Source: JACRLV01 sp045863555 (GTDB taxonomy: Bacteria; Planctomycetota; Phycisphaerae; UBA1845; Fen-1342). From it: DNA of 64,000 nt. The notes under the pieces were generated by a model. The model ran no database searches, was not told the origin of the DNA, and saw nothing but the letters and a program-made list of their open reading frames with translations. The position numbers and the translations under genes were made by a program. Of the stretch, positions 15,781 to 24,217 are shown one piece after another; position 1 is the first letter of the stretch; each line of letters begins with the position of its first letter. Location: assembly GCA_045863555.1 (NCBI GenBank), contig BTUU01000011.1:1-64000 (forward strand), written 5' to 3'.

Positions 15781-17080
15781 CCGCTTCCCCCGTCCGTACA
15801 AGCCTGAAGAGAATGAACAGCGGCAATATGCGGACAAGTGTCGAGACGACGAAAAGCGTGTGGTACGCCCCCGGGTCCGCCCCCAGCGACGCCAGCAGCC
15901 ACCCGCCCAGCAGCGACCCCGTCGTCATCGCCAGCGCATTCGCGAAGTTGAACGCCGAGAGCAGGCTCGTCCGCTCGGAATCGCGGATCCGCTCCAGCGT
16001 CGTCAGCAGCGCCCCGAGGTCATACGCCGCCCACACGAACCCGCCCAGCGCCTGGAGGAAAACCAGGTACCACAGCTCCGGCGACACCGCCCACAGACCG
16101 GCCACCGGGACGATCCCGATCCCGCCGATCAGCAGCACCCGATCGGCCCCGAACCGGCTCGCCACCAGGCCCCACAGCGGTAGGGACACAATCCGTGCCA
16201 AATAGATCGTCGCCTGGAGCATCACGTAGTTCGCATACGACGCGGCCGGAATCTGCTCCAGCATGTACGGCGCGAAAAACGGCCCGGCCGTCTGCGCCGC
16301 GAACGACACGCTCACGAGCAGCAGGAGCAGCCGCCCGTCGGGGCTCGCCCGGGCCCGGCGAACCGCCTCCAGCGGCGAAAGCAGCCGGAACGCAGCCGGC
16401 AGCGGCTCATACTCGCTCTGCACGGCCAGGTACGCGGTGGAGATGAGCCGCAGCAGGCCCGCCGCCGCGAAGAGCACGATGAACGCCCGCGCCTCGACGC
16501 CGTGGCCGCGTGCGTATTCAAGAAACACGCCCGCGCCGATCAGCGCGGTCACGAGCGTGAGATTGCCGAGCCGCGTCCGCCGCGCAAAGTACTTCGCCCG
16601 GATCTCCACGGGCACAAGCGTCGTGATCCACGTGCTCCACGCCGGCCCGCCGGCCATGCCCGCGGTCCAGTAGATCGCGGCGATCAGGAACAGCAGCGGC
16701 GTCGGGCAGGCTCCGATCCACGCCGCGATGATGAAGGGGATGAAGCTCAGCGCCTGCACGGCCGAGCACAGCACGACCCACCGCTTGAGCGACCCGACGG
16801 CCCGCACGGCGACCGGCGAGGCGAGCTGAAGCGTCGCGCCGACGATCTGCGGCAGCGTCACCACGAGTCCCGCCGCGACCTGCCCGGCGTTCATGGCTAG
16901 GATGAAGGCGGGGATGAACGACTCGCCGCAGCCGACGTGCGCGGCCCACGCGGCGTTGTCGGTCGAGCTGGCGAAGAGGTCCTTGCGGACACGGCGTTCG
17001 GTACGTTGCGGGCGCTGCGGCTCAGGTTCAGGCTGGGGCTCGGGCTCAGGCTCGGGCGCAGGGTCGGCGTCGATCGTCAT
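15761..17080 (-). CDS. MFS transporter
   Basis: The 439-residue integral membrane protein has about 12 hydrophobic segments in two halves and major facilitator signatures: VEIRAKYFARRTRLGN in the loop near residue 165 and ASRFGADRVLL in the second half. The substrate is unknown. The N terminus (about 7-22) is a Pro-Glu tract encoded by a hexamer-like repeat. The C terminus AGDKVAR and its stop codon are encoded by an octamer array, so the original end may have been displaced. The start overlaps the rmuC stop by 4 bases, so the two are co-transcribed. Confidence 0.85.
   Translation of the reverse strand: MTIDADPAPEPEPEPQPEPEPQRPQRTERRVRKDLFASSTDNAAWAAHVGCGESFIPAFILAMNAGQVAAGLVVTLPQIVGATLQLASPVAVRAVGSLKRWVVLCSAVQALSFIPFIIAAWIGACPTPLLFLIAAIYWTAGMAGGPAWSTWITTLVPVEIRAKYFARRTRLGNLTLVTALIGAGVFLEYARGHGVEARAFIVLFAAAGLLRLISTAYLAVQSEYEPLPAAFRLLSPLEAVRRARASPDGRLLLLLVSVSFAAQTAGPFFAPYMLEQIPAASYANYVMLQATIYLARIVSLPLWGLVASRFGADRVLLIGGIGIVPVAGLWAVSPELWYLVFLQALGGFVWAAYDLGALLTTLERIRDSERTSLLSAFNFANALAMTTGSLLGGWLLASLGADPGAYHTLFVVSTLVRILPLFILFRLVRTGEAGDKVAR
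17020..17062. repeat. Hexamer-like repeat encoding a Pro-Glu tract
   Basis: GGCTCG and GGTTCA type hexamers repeat in frame and encode alternating Pro-Glu (with some Gln) at the N terminus of the MFS protein. Confidence 0.6.
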
Positions 17081-18603
17081 GCGCCGTCCCCGCGCGGCGC
17101 CAGCCCGGATTCGATCAGCCGCGTCGCCTTGTCGATCGGCTCGGGCTGCGCCAGCAGCTCGCCGGTCGCCGCGCCGAGTTCGCGGAAGCGCCGAGCCGTG
17201 ACCAGCACGCGGCCCTCCAGCGAGCCGACCGTCGAGTTGTAGCTCTCGACGGCGCTGCCAAGGCTGCGCCCGAGCTTCACGAAGTGCTCGGTCATCTTCT
17301 GGAGCCGGTCGTACAGCGTCTTGCCGAGGTCGCTGATCTCGCGAGCGCTCCGCGCGATCTGCTCCTGCCGCCAGCCATACGCGACGGCCCGCAGCAGGGC
17401 GATGAGTGTCGTGGGCGTCGCGAGGATCACCCGCTTCTCGACGCCCGCCTCGATCAGGCTCGGATCCTGTTCCAGCGCGGCGCTGAAGAAGGTCTCGCCG
17501 GGCAGAAAGAGCACGACGAACTCGGGCGAGGGTTCGAGCCGATCCCAGTACGACTTGCCCGAGAGCTGATCGACGTGGCGGCGGATCTGCGCCGCGTGCT
17601 CGCGCAGCCGTTCAAACCGCACGCCTTCGTCCGGCGCTTCGAGCGCTTCGAGATACGCGGCGAGCGGCGCCTTCGCGTCGACGACGACGTTCTTGCCGCT
17701 GGGCAGCCGCACGACCATGTCCGGCCGCAGCTTGCCGTCCTCCGCCGCGACGGTCGCCTGCGTGACGAAGTCGCAGTACTCCACCATGCCGGCCAGTTCG
17801 ACGACGCGCTTGAGCTGGATCTCACCCCAGCGCCCGCGAACCTGCGGCGCACGGAGCGCTTTGACGAGGCTGCCCGCCTGCGTCTGTAGCTGCGCCTGCG
17901 CCGCCTGGAGCGAACGGACCTGCTCCATCAGGCCCGCGTACGCGCCTTCGCGTTTCGTCTCCAGCGCCTGCACCTTCTCATCCACCTTCAGCAGCGACTC
18001 CTTGAGCGGCTTGACGAGGTTCTCGATCGCTTCCTGCCGCGCGGCGTGCTTCTCGGCTTCCGCTGTCTGAAGTTCGCCGAAGCGGTTGCGGGCGAGTTCG
18101 AGGAACGACTGCTGGCTGGCGTTGAGCGCCTCGGTCGAGAGCTGCTGGAAGGCCTCGGCGAGCTTCTGCCGGGCTTCGTTCAGCAGCCCCAGCTTCTCCG
18201 CCGCGGCGTTCCGCTCTTCGACGAGCCGCGTCTCCAGCTCTGCGATCCGCGCCGCCTGCGTGCGCAGCTCCTGCGTGGCGGCTTCGAACCGGCGGTTCCG
18301 CTCGGTGATCTCGCCTTCGAGTGCAGGAATACGTTCACAGCGCTGCTCGGCGGCCGAGGTGCGGGCGGCGGAGTCACGAAGCTGGTCATGGAGCGAGCGG
18401 ACGAGGCCATCCGCGGCCGTCAGGCGGGCATCGAGCTCGGCGACGCGCTGATCGCGGGTGGCGAGGCGTTCGACCAGCGTGGCCCGCTCGGCGTCCGGGG
18501 CCGCGGCATCCTTCGGGCGGCGTGCCGAAGCGGCCAGCCAGCCGATCACCGCGCCGACGATCAACCCGGCCAGCGCCCCCGTGAGAATCGAAGCGAGATC
18601 CAT
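17077..18603 (-). CDS. rmuC: RmuC-family DNA recombination protein
   Basis: RmuC proteins are membrane-anchored coiled-coil proteins with a nuclease-like core that limits recombination at inverted repeats. The 508-residue protein starts with a membrane helix (MDLASILTGALAGLIVGAVI), has a long coiled coil (about 35-220), then the conserved core: VRGRWGEIQLKRVVE near residue 260, RPDMVVRLPSGKNVVVDAKAPL near 295-315, and ILATPTTLIALLRAVAYGW near 400. The ATG at 18603 is chosen over the codon at 18645 because it begins the membrane helix and sits six bases after a -10-like box. There is no ribosome binding site. The MFS gene downstream is coupled. Confidence 0.93.
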   Translation of the reverse strand: MDLASILTGALAGLIVGAVIGWLAASARRPKDAAAPDAERATLVERLATRDQRVAELDARLTAADGLVRSLHDQLRDSAARTSAAEQRCERIPALEGEITERNRRFEAATQELRTQAARIAELETRLVEERNAAAEKLGLLNEARQKLAEAFQQLSTEALNASQQSFLELARNRFGELQTAEAEKHAARQEAIENLVKPLKESLLKVDEKVQALETKREGAYAGLMEQVRSLQAAQAQLQTQAGSLVKALRAPQVRGRWGEIQLKRVVELAGMVEYCDFVTQATVAAEDGKLRPDMVVRLPSGKNVVVDAKAPLAAYLEALEAPDEGVRFERLREHAAQIRRHVDQLSGKSYWDRLEPSPEFVVLFLPGETFFSAALEQDPSLIEAGVEKRVILATPTTLIALLRAVAYGWRQEQIARSAREISDLGKTLYDRLQKMTEHFVKLGRSLGSAVESYNSTVGSLEGRVLVTARRFRELGAATGELLAQPEPIDKATRLIESGLAPRGDGA

Positions 18604-18615
18604 GCGGAAAGTGTA
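18604..18615 (-). promoter_or_regulatory. -10 box of a probable leaderless rmuC transcript
   Basis: TACACT (18610-18615) ends six bases before the ATG, in the context GGTTACACT. No Shine-Dalgarno sequence or clear -35 box is present. Confidence 0.45.
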
Positions 18616-18774
18616 ACCGAAGGCGGCATTTCTCCGCGGAATCACGATTTGTCGCGCCGCCGCCGGCCGCGCGTCCGTCTGCCGCGTCTTCTCCAGTGTG
18701 AAGACGCCTGACGAACCGGCCGATCACGTTGAACGACCCGCCAAGGCGAATCACAACGAATGCAGGAGCCAGCC

Positions 18775-19674
18775 ATGTTTCGCATGAGCACGTTTCGGAT
18801 CGCTGCGTTCGCCGCCGTCGCCGCCTGGGCCTCGACCGCGACCGCCGAAGTGAACAAGAAGATGGCTTTCACCAAGCCGATCAACGAAGCGGACACGACG
18901 GTGACCGTCGAGGTCGACCCGGGGCCGGACGTCCCCGTGGTCATCCCGCCGCGGACGAGCGCCGAGGCGAAGCGGAATCTGATTCGCGACGCGCTGATCG
19001 AAGCCGGGTACGACGTCACCGACAACGGTGCGGGCGGCAGCGAACTGACGATCCGCCACCTCACCGACGGAACGACCGTCAAGTTCCGCCCCGGCAGCAC
19101 GGGCGAGAAGTCGGACAAGATCGTCAGCGACGCGGTTGTCGCGGCGGCGATCGAGTTCAGCGGCTTCTTCGAGCCGATCGAGCGCGAGTTCCTCCAGCCG
19201 GCGATCTTCACGGCCGGCATCGTGACCGACGTCGGGGAACTGACGGTGCAGGTGTCCGCCGAGGAACTGCAATTCCAGACCGACGGCCCGATCATCTGCC
19301 AGGCGCTCTTCCAGCGTCTCGCCCCGCGAGCGCCGCAATATGGTGCGCAGATTCTCTTCGCGGGCGATCGCCTGGAGGTCTACTTTGACCCCGCGTACAC
19401 CGTGACGCAGGGCGGCATCGTGTTCGGCACGGATTCCGCGGGCGAAGGCTGTACCGGCGCGGTCCACAGCGGCGTGGGCGAGCCGAATCCGTGCCCCGAG
19501 GACATCGATGGCGACGGCGCTGTCGGGCTGGGCGACCTCGGCCGCCTCCTGGCGTCGTTCGGATCGTTCCGCGGGATGGCCAACTATGACCCGGCCGCCG
19601 ATCTCGACGGCGACGGAACGGTCGGCCTGGGCGATCTGGCGCGGCTGCTCGCGGCGTACGGCCGGAGTTGCTGA
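18775..19674 (+). CDS. Secreted protein with C-terminal dockerin-type calcium-binding pair
   Basis: The 299-residue protein starts at the ATG preceded by AGGAG. It has a signal peptide (about 1-25, ending ASTATAE), an unrecognised middle domain, and a C-terminal pair of EF-hand-like loops: DIDGDGAVGLGDLGRLL and DLDGDGTVGLGDLARLL, separated by about 17 residues. A Cys sits just before the first loop (NPCPED) and at the very C terminus (GRSC), which could form a clasp. Such tails are frequent in planctomycete exported proteins, where the partner is unknown. No cohesin is seen in this window. Confidence 0.85.
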   Translation: MFRMSTFRIAAFAAVAAWASTATAEVNKKMAFTKPINEADTTVTVEVDPGPDVPVVIPPRTSAEAKRNLIRDALIEAGYDVTDNGAGGSELTIRHLTDGTTVKFRPGSTGEKSDKIVSDAVVAAAIEFSGFFEPIEREFLQPAIFTAGIVTDVGELTVQVSAEELQFQTDGPIICQALFQRLAPRAPQYGAQILFAGDRLEVYFDPAYTVTQGGIVFGTDSAGEGCTGAVHSGVGEPNPCPEDIDGDGAVGLGDLGRLLASFGSFRGMANYDPAADLDGDGTVGLGDLARLLAAYGRSC

Positions 19675-19719
19675 TGCGTTGATCCTCCGTAGCGCTGGGC
19701 AGGCCGGGGACGCGTGCGA

Positions 19720-22077
19720 CTATGCCGCGTCCTCGGCCACTTGCGTTTCGTCGCTGCTCCCCGATGGATCGACGGTCTCGTCGCTCCCCAGCGGATCGGC
19801 GCAGCGCCGCAAGTGGCGCACGAGCGTCGTGTAGGCGTCGAGCACGGCGATCGGCAGCGGGGCGCGGCGGCCCTCGTCGATCGCCGGCGGTTCGATTACC
19901 GAGATGAACTCGGTCTCCGGCGTCTCGCCCTCGATCCATGGCGTGCCCGCGGGTCGCGTCTCGAAGCGCGGTCCGTTGCGCGTCAGATGCACGACGGTCG
20001 CGGCGTCGTCCGGGCCGGGCAGCACGACCGCGCCGCCGACCAGTCGCTCCGCTTCGCGCAGCACGGCGGCATGGTCGAAGGCGTAGCGAAGCGTCTGGGC
20101 GATGCGGACGCGGGCGGCGAGGTCCGCAGGGAGTTCGTCGAGATCAGCGACCCGCGATTCGAGCAGGGCTTCGAAGGCGTCGAGTTCGCCCGCGTGGACG
20201 CCGGTGAGGAGCATCTGCCGCCGGCCGAGGGCGCTGCCATAGTCGGCCGGCGTGACGCGGTCGGAGCACGGGCCGAGGCACGCGCCCGCGAAATAGCGCT
20301 CGCACAGCGACGTCGCCGCCGCCGTAGCGAACAGCAGCGGGAGGGCGGCTGCGCGCTCGCGCGTCGCGGTTTCCGTCGGGCACTGGGCCGCGCGGAAGAA
20401 CACGCTCGTCGCCTCGATGATCGCCTCGGCCGTGAAGCGGCTGCGGTAGGGGCCGTAGCAGGTCTGGCCGCGGGGCGGTTCGCGAGCGACGCGGAGCTGG
20501 GCAAGGCGGTCGCGGTCTTCGGCGAGGTAGCAGTAGCGGGCCCACGCCCGCATCTGGCGATTGAACGGCGGGCGGAGCTTGCGGATCAGGTCGGCTTCCA
20601 GGAGCAGCGATTCGAGTTCCGTTTCAGCAAGGCGGACTTCGATCCGGGCGATGGCGTTCGTCCATCCGGCGAAGAACGCGGCCGAGCCCTTCGCAGCGAG
20701 GTGTTGACGGATGCGCGCTCGCAGGCGAACCGCTTTGCCGATGTAAAGCAGCCGGCCGGCGGCGTCGGAGAGGGCGTAGACGCCGGGGGTTTGCGGGATT
20801 GACTTGAGCGTCTCGCGATCGCACGCGAGGACGCGGCCGCGATCGCCGGTGATGGCGTCGAAGGGGGAGGCGCTATCGTTCGAGGATGACGGCAGTGCCA
20901 GGCGCGGCGGGGCGGTCTCGGAAAGTTCATCTGTCGGCACAGGCCCGTTCGACTGAAAAGACCGGCCGGAAAACGGTTGTCCCACGGGGCGAAACTGGAT
21001 CGAGCCCGTCGAGCTGCTGAACAGCACGTCCGGCCGGAGATCGGCTGCGAGGCGCGCGAGTGCGAGACCGCGCAGAGCTCGCGGTTCGGCATTTCCCGAG
21101 AGGCGCACCTGGCCGAGCGACTCCGCCGGCAGGTTGCGGAGCCACTCGGCCACGCGCTCGCGGATTGCAGCTCCGTCGAGCGCGGTCACGTCGAGCGGGA
21201 GGGCGGCCATCGGGCGGACGGTGTGTTCGAGGAATGTGCCGCGGAGCTTGGCGGTCGAAAGCGCGAAGCTTCCGCGTCCGTCGCTGTCGATCGACTGTGC
21301 GCCGTCGTCGGACCGGTCGCGTTCGGGGTCGCTTTTTGCGTCGCCGAATTCAAGCAGCATGCAACCCTTCGGCTCGTGCAACTCCGCGAAGCCGATGCGG
21401 TCGACCGAGCCGCTGTAGACGATCGGCGGGCCGCCGCCGCCGGGCCGGGTGAGGACCTGGTGGCGGTGGATGTGCCCCGCGGCGACATAGTCGAACCCCT
21501 CCGGCAAGGCCGTCCGCTCGACCACGTCCTCGCCGCTGCGAAAGCGAAACGCGACCGGCCCGCACACGGCCGATTCGAACGTCTGGTGGCAGAGCAGGAT
21601 GTTCACATCGGCCTCGTCCGGCCCCCAGCCCGTCGCCGCGAGCGCCCCGGCGAAGCGCTCGGCGCTGCTGCGACGCAGACACGGAAATCCCGCCACGGCC
21701 ACGCGAACGCCGCGGAGCGTGAGCCGTAGCGTCCGCGGCTGCGCGAGGATGTGCAGCTTCGGATGCGAGAAGAGCAGCGACGCGGGCAGGGCCGACCGTT
21801 CATGATTGCCGGGGACGATCACCACGGGCACGCCGGCGCCCGCGACGCGCAGCAGCGGGCCGGCGGCGGCGGCCATGGCGGCACTGCTCGGCCGCGGCTG
21901 GTCGAAGACGTCGCCGGCGTGGAGGACGAGATCGACGTTTTGCTCGAGTGCGCGGTCGAGAACGCGTTCGTAACTCCGCACGAAGTCGTCGCCGCGGCGG
22001 GCGATCTTCAAGCGCGGCCGGGCGGGGAGCTGCGCGCCGATGTGCGAGTCGGCGAGGTGGAGGACGCGGATGACCAT
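19720..22077 (-). CDS. Fusion of Mre11/SbcD-like metallophosphoesterase and UvrC/Cho-like GIY-YIG nuclease
   Basis: The 785-residue protein joins two DNA-processing modules. Residues 1-240 carry the calcineurin-like nuclease motifs of SbcD/Mre11: D10-x-H12, D56 (GDVFD), GNHE (90-93), H164 and GHIH (201-204). Residues 425-510 are a GIY-YIG domain: PGVY (431-434), LLYIGKA with YIG at 445-447, Arg455, and the catalytic Glu in LLLEADLI. After it comes CERYFAGACLGPC, the cysteine cluster seen in UvrC. The UvrB-binding and RNase H-like parts of UvrC are missing, as in Cho. No SbcC-like ATPase is adjacent. The two domains suggest incision followed by end processing; this is inference. The frame is continuous, with no sign of an assembly join. 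Confidence 0.88.
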   Translation of the reverse strand: MVIRVLHLADSHIGAQLPARPRLKIARRGDDFVRSYERVLDRALEQNVDLVLHAGDVFDQPRPSSAAMAAAAGPLLRVAGAGVPVVIVPGNHERSALPASLLFSHPKLHILAQPRTLRLTLRGVRVAVAGFPCLRRSSAERFAGALAATGWGPDEADVNILLCHQTFESAVCGPVAFRFRSGEDVVERTALPEGFDYVAAGHIHRHQVLTRPGGGGPPIVYSGSVDRIGFAELHEPKGCMLLEFGDAKSDPERDRSDDGAQSIDSDGRGSFALSTAKLRGTFLEHTVRPMAALPLDVTALDGAAIRERVAEWLRNLPAESLGQVRLSGNAEPRALRGLALARLAADLRPDVLFSSSTGSIQFRPVGQPFSGRSFQSNGPVPTDELSETAPPRLALPSSSNDSASPFDAITGDRGRVLACDRETLKSIPQTPGVYALSDAAGRLLYIGKAVRLRARIRQHLAAKGSAAFFAGWTNAIARIEVRLAETELESLLLEADLIRKLRPPFNRQMRAWARYCYLAEDRDRLAQLRVAREPPRGQTCYGPYRSRFTAEAIIEATSVFFRAAQCPTETATRERAAALPLLFATAAATSLCERYFAGACLGPCSDRVTPADYGSALGRRQMLLTGVHAGELDAFEALLESRVADLDELPADLAARVRIAQTLRYAFDHAAVLREAERLVGGAVVLPGPDDAATVVHLTRNGPRFETRPAGTPWIEGETPETEFISVIEPPAIDEGRRAPLPIAVLDAYTTLVRHLRRCADPLGSDETVDPSGSSDETQVAEDAA

Positions 22078-22091
22078 GGCGCGGGAGCCTA
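22078..22091 (-). promoter_or_regulatory. -10 box of a probable leaderless transcript
   Basis: TAGGCT (22086-22091) ends eight bases before the ATG of the nuclease fusion gene. No ribosome binding site is present. Confidence 0.35.
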
Positions 22092-22661
22092 CCGCGCGGG
22101 TGGAGATTCGGAAAGTGTTAGGTCCGGCTCATTCGTTGCGATCGCGGCGCCGGCGCGGAAAAGCCGGTAGAGCCGCCAATGGAATTCGCGGTACTTGCGG
22201 AAGGGGCAGTATTTCTCCTCCTGCATGAAAGGCGGTAATTCGCCGCGGAGGCTGTCGATCTCAGCCTGCATTGCTTCCGTGGAGGAGGCGCGGAGATGGC
22301 GGAGGACGGTCAGGATTCGGTCAGTTTCGACGGCGTTGATCTGAAGTGTTGGGTCGAGGAAGCCGAGCCGGGAAATCGGAGGAAAGCGTACGGCTCGGCG
22401 CGCGTATTGCCACGCGCCGACCGGCGCTTGATCGGCTAACTCGCGGAGCCGTCGAATGTCAAAATCCCGGAAACGGCGAATGTCGCGCCAAGCGTTGAGA
22501 CAGAATGCAATCGTCGCGACGATGGCGATCAGACCCAGCTTGAACAGAAAGTCTCCGGGCCACCCGCGGCCGTACCACTCCAGCCCGGAAAACTCCTTGT
22601 ACGCGATCACGCCGGCGACGACGGCGGAGAACCGGCTCGGAAAGTCGGGGTGTCGCAGCAT
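22089..22661 (-). CDS. Small membrane protein of unknown function
   Basis: The 190-residue product has one or two N-terminal hydrophobic segments (FSAVVAGVIAY near residue 15 and FLFKLGLIAIVATIAFCL near 40), then a basic, amphipathic cytoplasmic part with no recognised motif. The ATG at 22661 follows GGGAGAAGG. A GTG at 22706 would overlap the preceding stop codon by 4 bases and is an alternative. It is the last gene of a three-gene operon with the two STN-like secreted proteins, so it may serve the same envelope process. Its 3' end is 11 bases from the start of the divisively read nuclease fusion gene on the same strand. Confidence 0.7.
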   Translation of the reverse strand: MLRHPDFPSRFSAVVAGVIAYKEFSGLEWYGRGWPGDFLFKLGLIAIVATIAFCLNAWRDIRRFRDFDIRRLRELADQAPVGAWQYARRAVRFPPISRLGFLDPTLQINAVETDRILTVLRHLRASSTEAMQAEIDSLRGELPPFMQEEKYCPFRKYREFHWRLYRLFRAGAAIATNEPDLTLSESPPAR

Positions 22662-22702
22662 GCCTTCTCCCGGCGACGGCGCTCCGCCCGGAGCGATCGA
22701 GG

Positions 22703-24217
22703 TCACTTTACAGGAATCGCGCTCGATTCCGCACCATCCAAATCCAGCGAATCGCCCAACCCGTCCAAAAATTCCTGAATCGGATCGCCTTCCGACTCAA
22801 AGGACTGCCGCACTACTAGGATCGGGCCGAGCATCGCGATTGATCCGACGCCGCCGTTGACCTCCCAGGCGTCGGGCGTCACCGTCTGGGTCAACGCTGT
22901 TTCGATCGTCTCCTCAGCGGACTCGTCGAAGTACACTTCTTCCCCGAGTTCGTCGGATTCGGGCGATTCGTCGGACGCGTCGATCCCAGCGACATGGCGT
23001 CGCAACCACTCGGCGTGCGCCACGACCAGATCGTCCACGGTGTAGACTCGCGTGCTCGATCGAATCGAATCGCGGGCGGTGACTTGGAGACCGTGCGGGC
23101 GAATCGCGCCCGCCAGGGGAATAACGCCGCCCCCGGCGCTCTGGAGGACGGCGGCGAGGTACCGTTCGGCGGTGAGATTCGCGGCCGGCCGCGCGATCCC
23201 TTTGTCGCTCGGGATGGCGATGTCCCTCATTTCCGCCCAGTCGACGAAGATGGGGATCCCCGTAACCGTCCGCAGGCGATCGATCGCCTGTTCGAACGTG
23301 AGTTCTCCGGCGGGCGCGTCCGGCATGCGGCGCAGGAGCGCGGCTTTGAAGCGGGTTTCCGACGTTCGCGGCGAATAGAACGGCGTGTGAATACGCCGGT
23401 ATACGTGCGGCGCGTCCGGCTCTGTGCGCGATCGTATCTTAGCGTGCGCGTCACCCGCGCGGGGCAGCGGCGTCGCGGCGATCGCCTCGCGGATTGCCCA
23501 CAGAACATCGACCATCTCCGCGTGGACGTCGCGTTCCGAGCGGATGATCAGCGTTGGACCATACAAGGTGATTGTGCTCGTGCCCCCGTTGACTTCCCAG
23601 CAATCTGGCTTGACGGCACCGACAAGCGAGGTGAGTAGCGACCGCTCGGTAATTCTGCGCAGATCCCGAAACGTCGCCACGACCGGCTTCATTCTCCTGG
23701 ACTCTTCGTCCTGAATGAAGACAAACCGACCGCGCCGAAAGTACCAGTGCGCGATGTAATCGATGATGTCGTCGACCGGGTAGAAGCGGACAACATCGTC
23801 GCGGTGCGCGTTGAGCTCAGCAGACGTGATGCGAAGCGGGCTGTCGCCGACGACGATCTCGCCGCCCGGCCGAAGCGTCCGGCAGACCCCGGCGAGAATG
23901 TGGCGAATTTCGATGTCCCTCGCCCGATAGGTAACCGGCGACTGCGGCGTGATCTCCAGCATTCCGACCGCATCCCAGTCCACGACGATGGGCACGCCGC
24001 TGCGCTGCCGGAGGATGTCGACGACGTTCTGGAGCGGAGCGGCCTGAAAATCGACTTCGGGGAGCCGCCGATCGAGGCGCTCCTCGCGCTGCTGCTCCTC
24101 GGCCGTGGGGGCAGGGTACCAGCGCGTGGGATGCGGGGCCGGCTGGGCGAGGGCAGGGATTGGCGCGGCGGCCAGCCAGGCGACGGTGATGGCGACAATC
24201 CGGGCAAGCAACATCAT
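22703..24217 (-). CDS. Secreted STN-like tandem-domain protein, second paralogue
   Basis: The 504-residue exported protein (signal peptide 1-24, ending PALAQ) contains two copies of one module. Each has an STN-like segment (PLQNVVDILRQRSGVPIVVD near residue 60; an equivalent near 325) and ends in a WEVNGG motif (near 206 and 450) followed by GPxLxVR. STN domains occur at the N termini of secretins and TonB receptors and bind partners in the periplasm, but no pore-forming domain follows here. It overlaps the stop codon of its paralogue upstream by 4 bases. Its function is unknown; a periplasmic scaffold is one possibility. Confidence 0.75.
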   Translation of the reverse strand: MMLLARIVAITVAWLAAAPIPALAQPAPHPTRWYPAPTAEEQQREERLDRRLPEVDFQAAPLQNVVDILRQRSGVPIVVDWDAVGMLEITPQSPVTYRARDIEIRHILAGVCRTLRPGGEIVVGDSPLRITSAELNAHRDDVVRFYPVDDIIDYIAHWYFRRGRFVFIQDEESRRMKPVVATFRDLRRITERSLLTSLVGAVKPDCWEVNGGTSTITLYGPTLIIRSERDVHAEMVDVLWAIREAIAATPLPRAGDAHAKIRSRTEPDAPHVYRRIHTPFYSPRTSETRFKAALLRRMPDAPAGELTFEQAIDRLRTVTGIPIFVDWAEMRDIAIPSDKGIARPAANLTAERYLAAVLQSAGGGVIPLAGAIRPHGLQVTARDSIRSSTRVYTVDDLVVAHAEWLRRHVAGIDASDESPESDELGEEVYFDESAEETIETALTQTVTPDAWEVNGGVGSIAMLGPILVVRQSFESEGDPIQEFLDGLGDSLDLDGAESSAIPVK

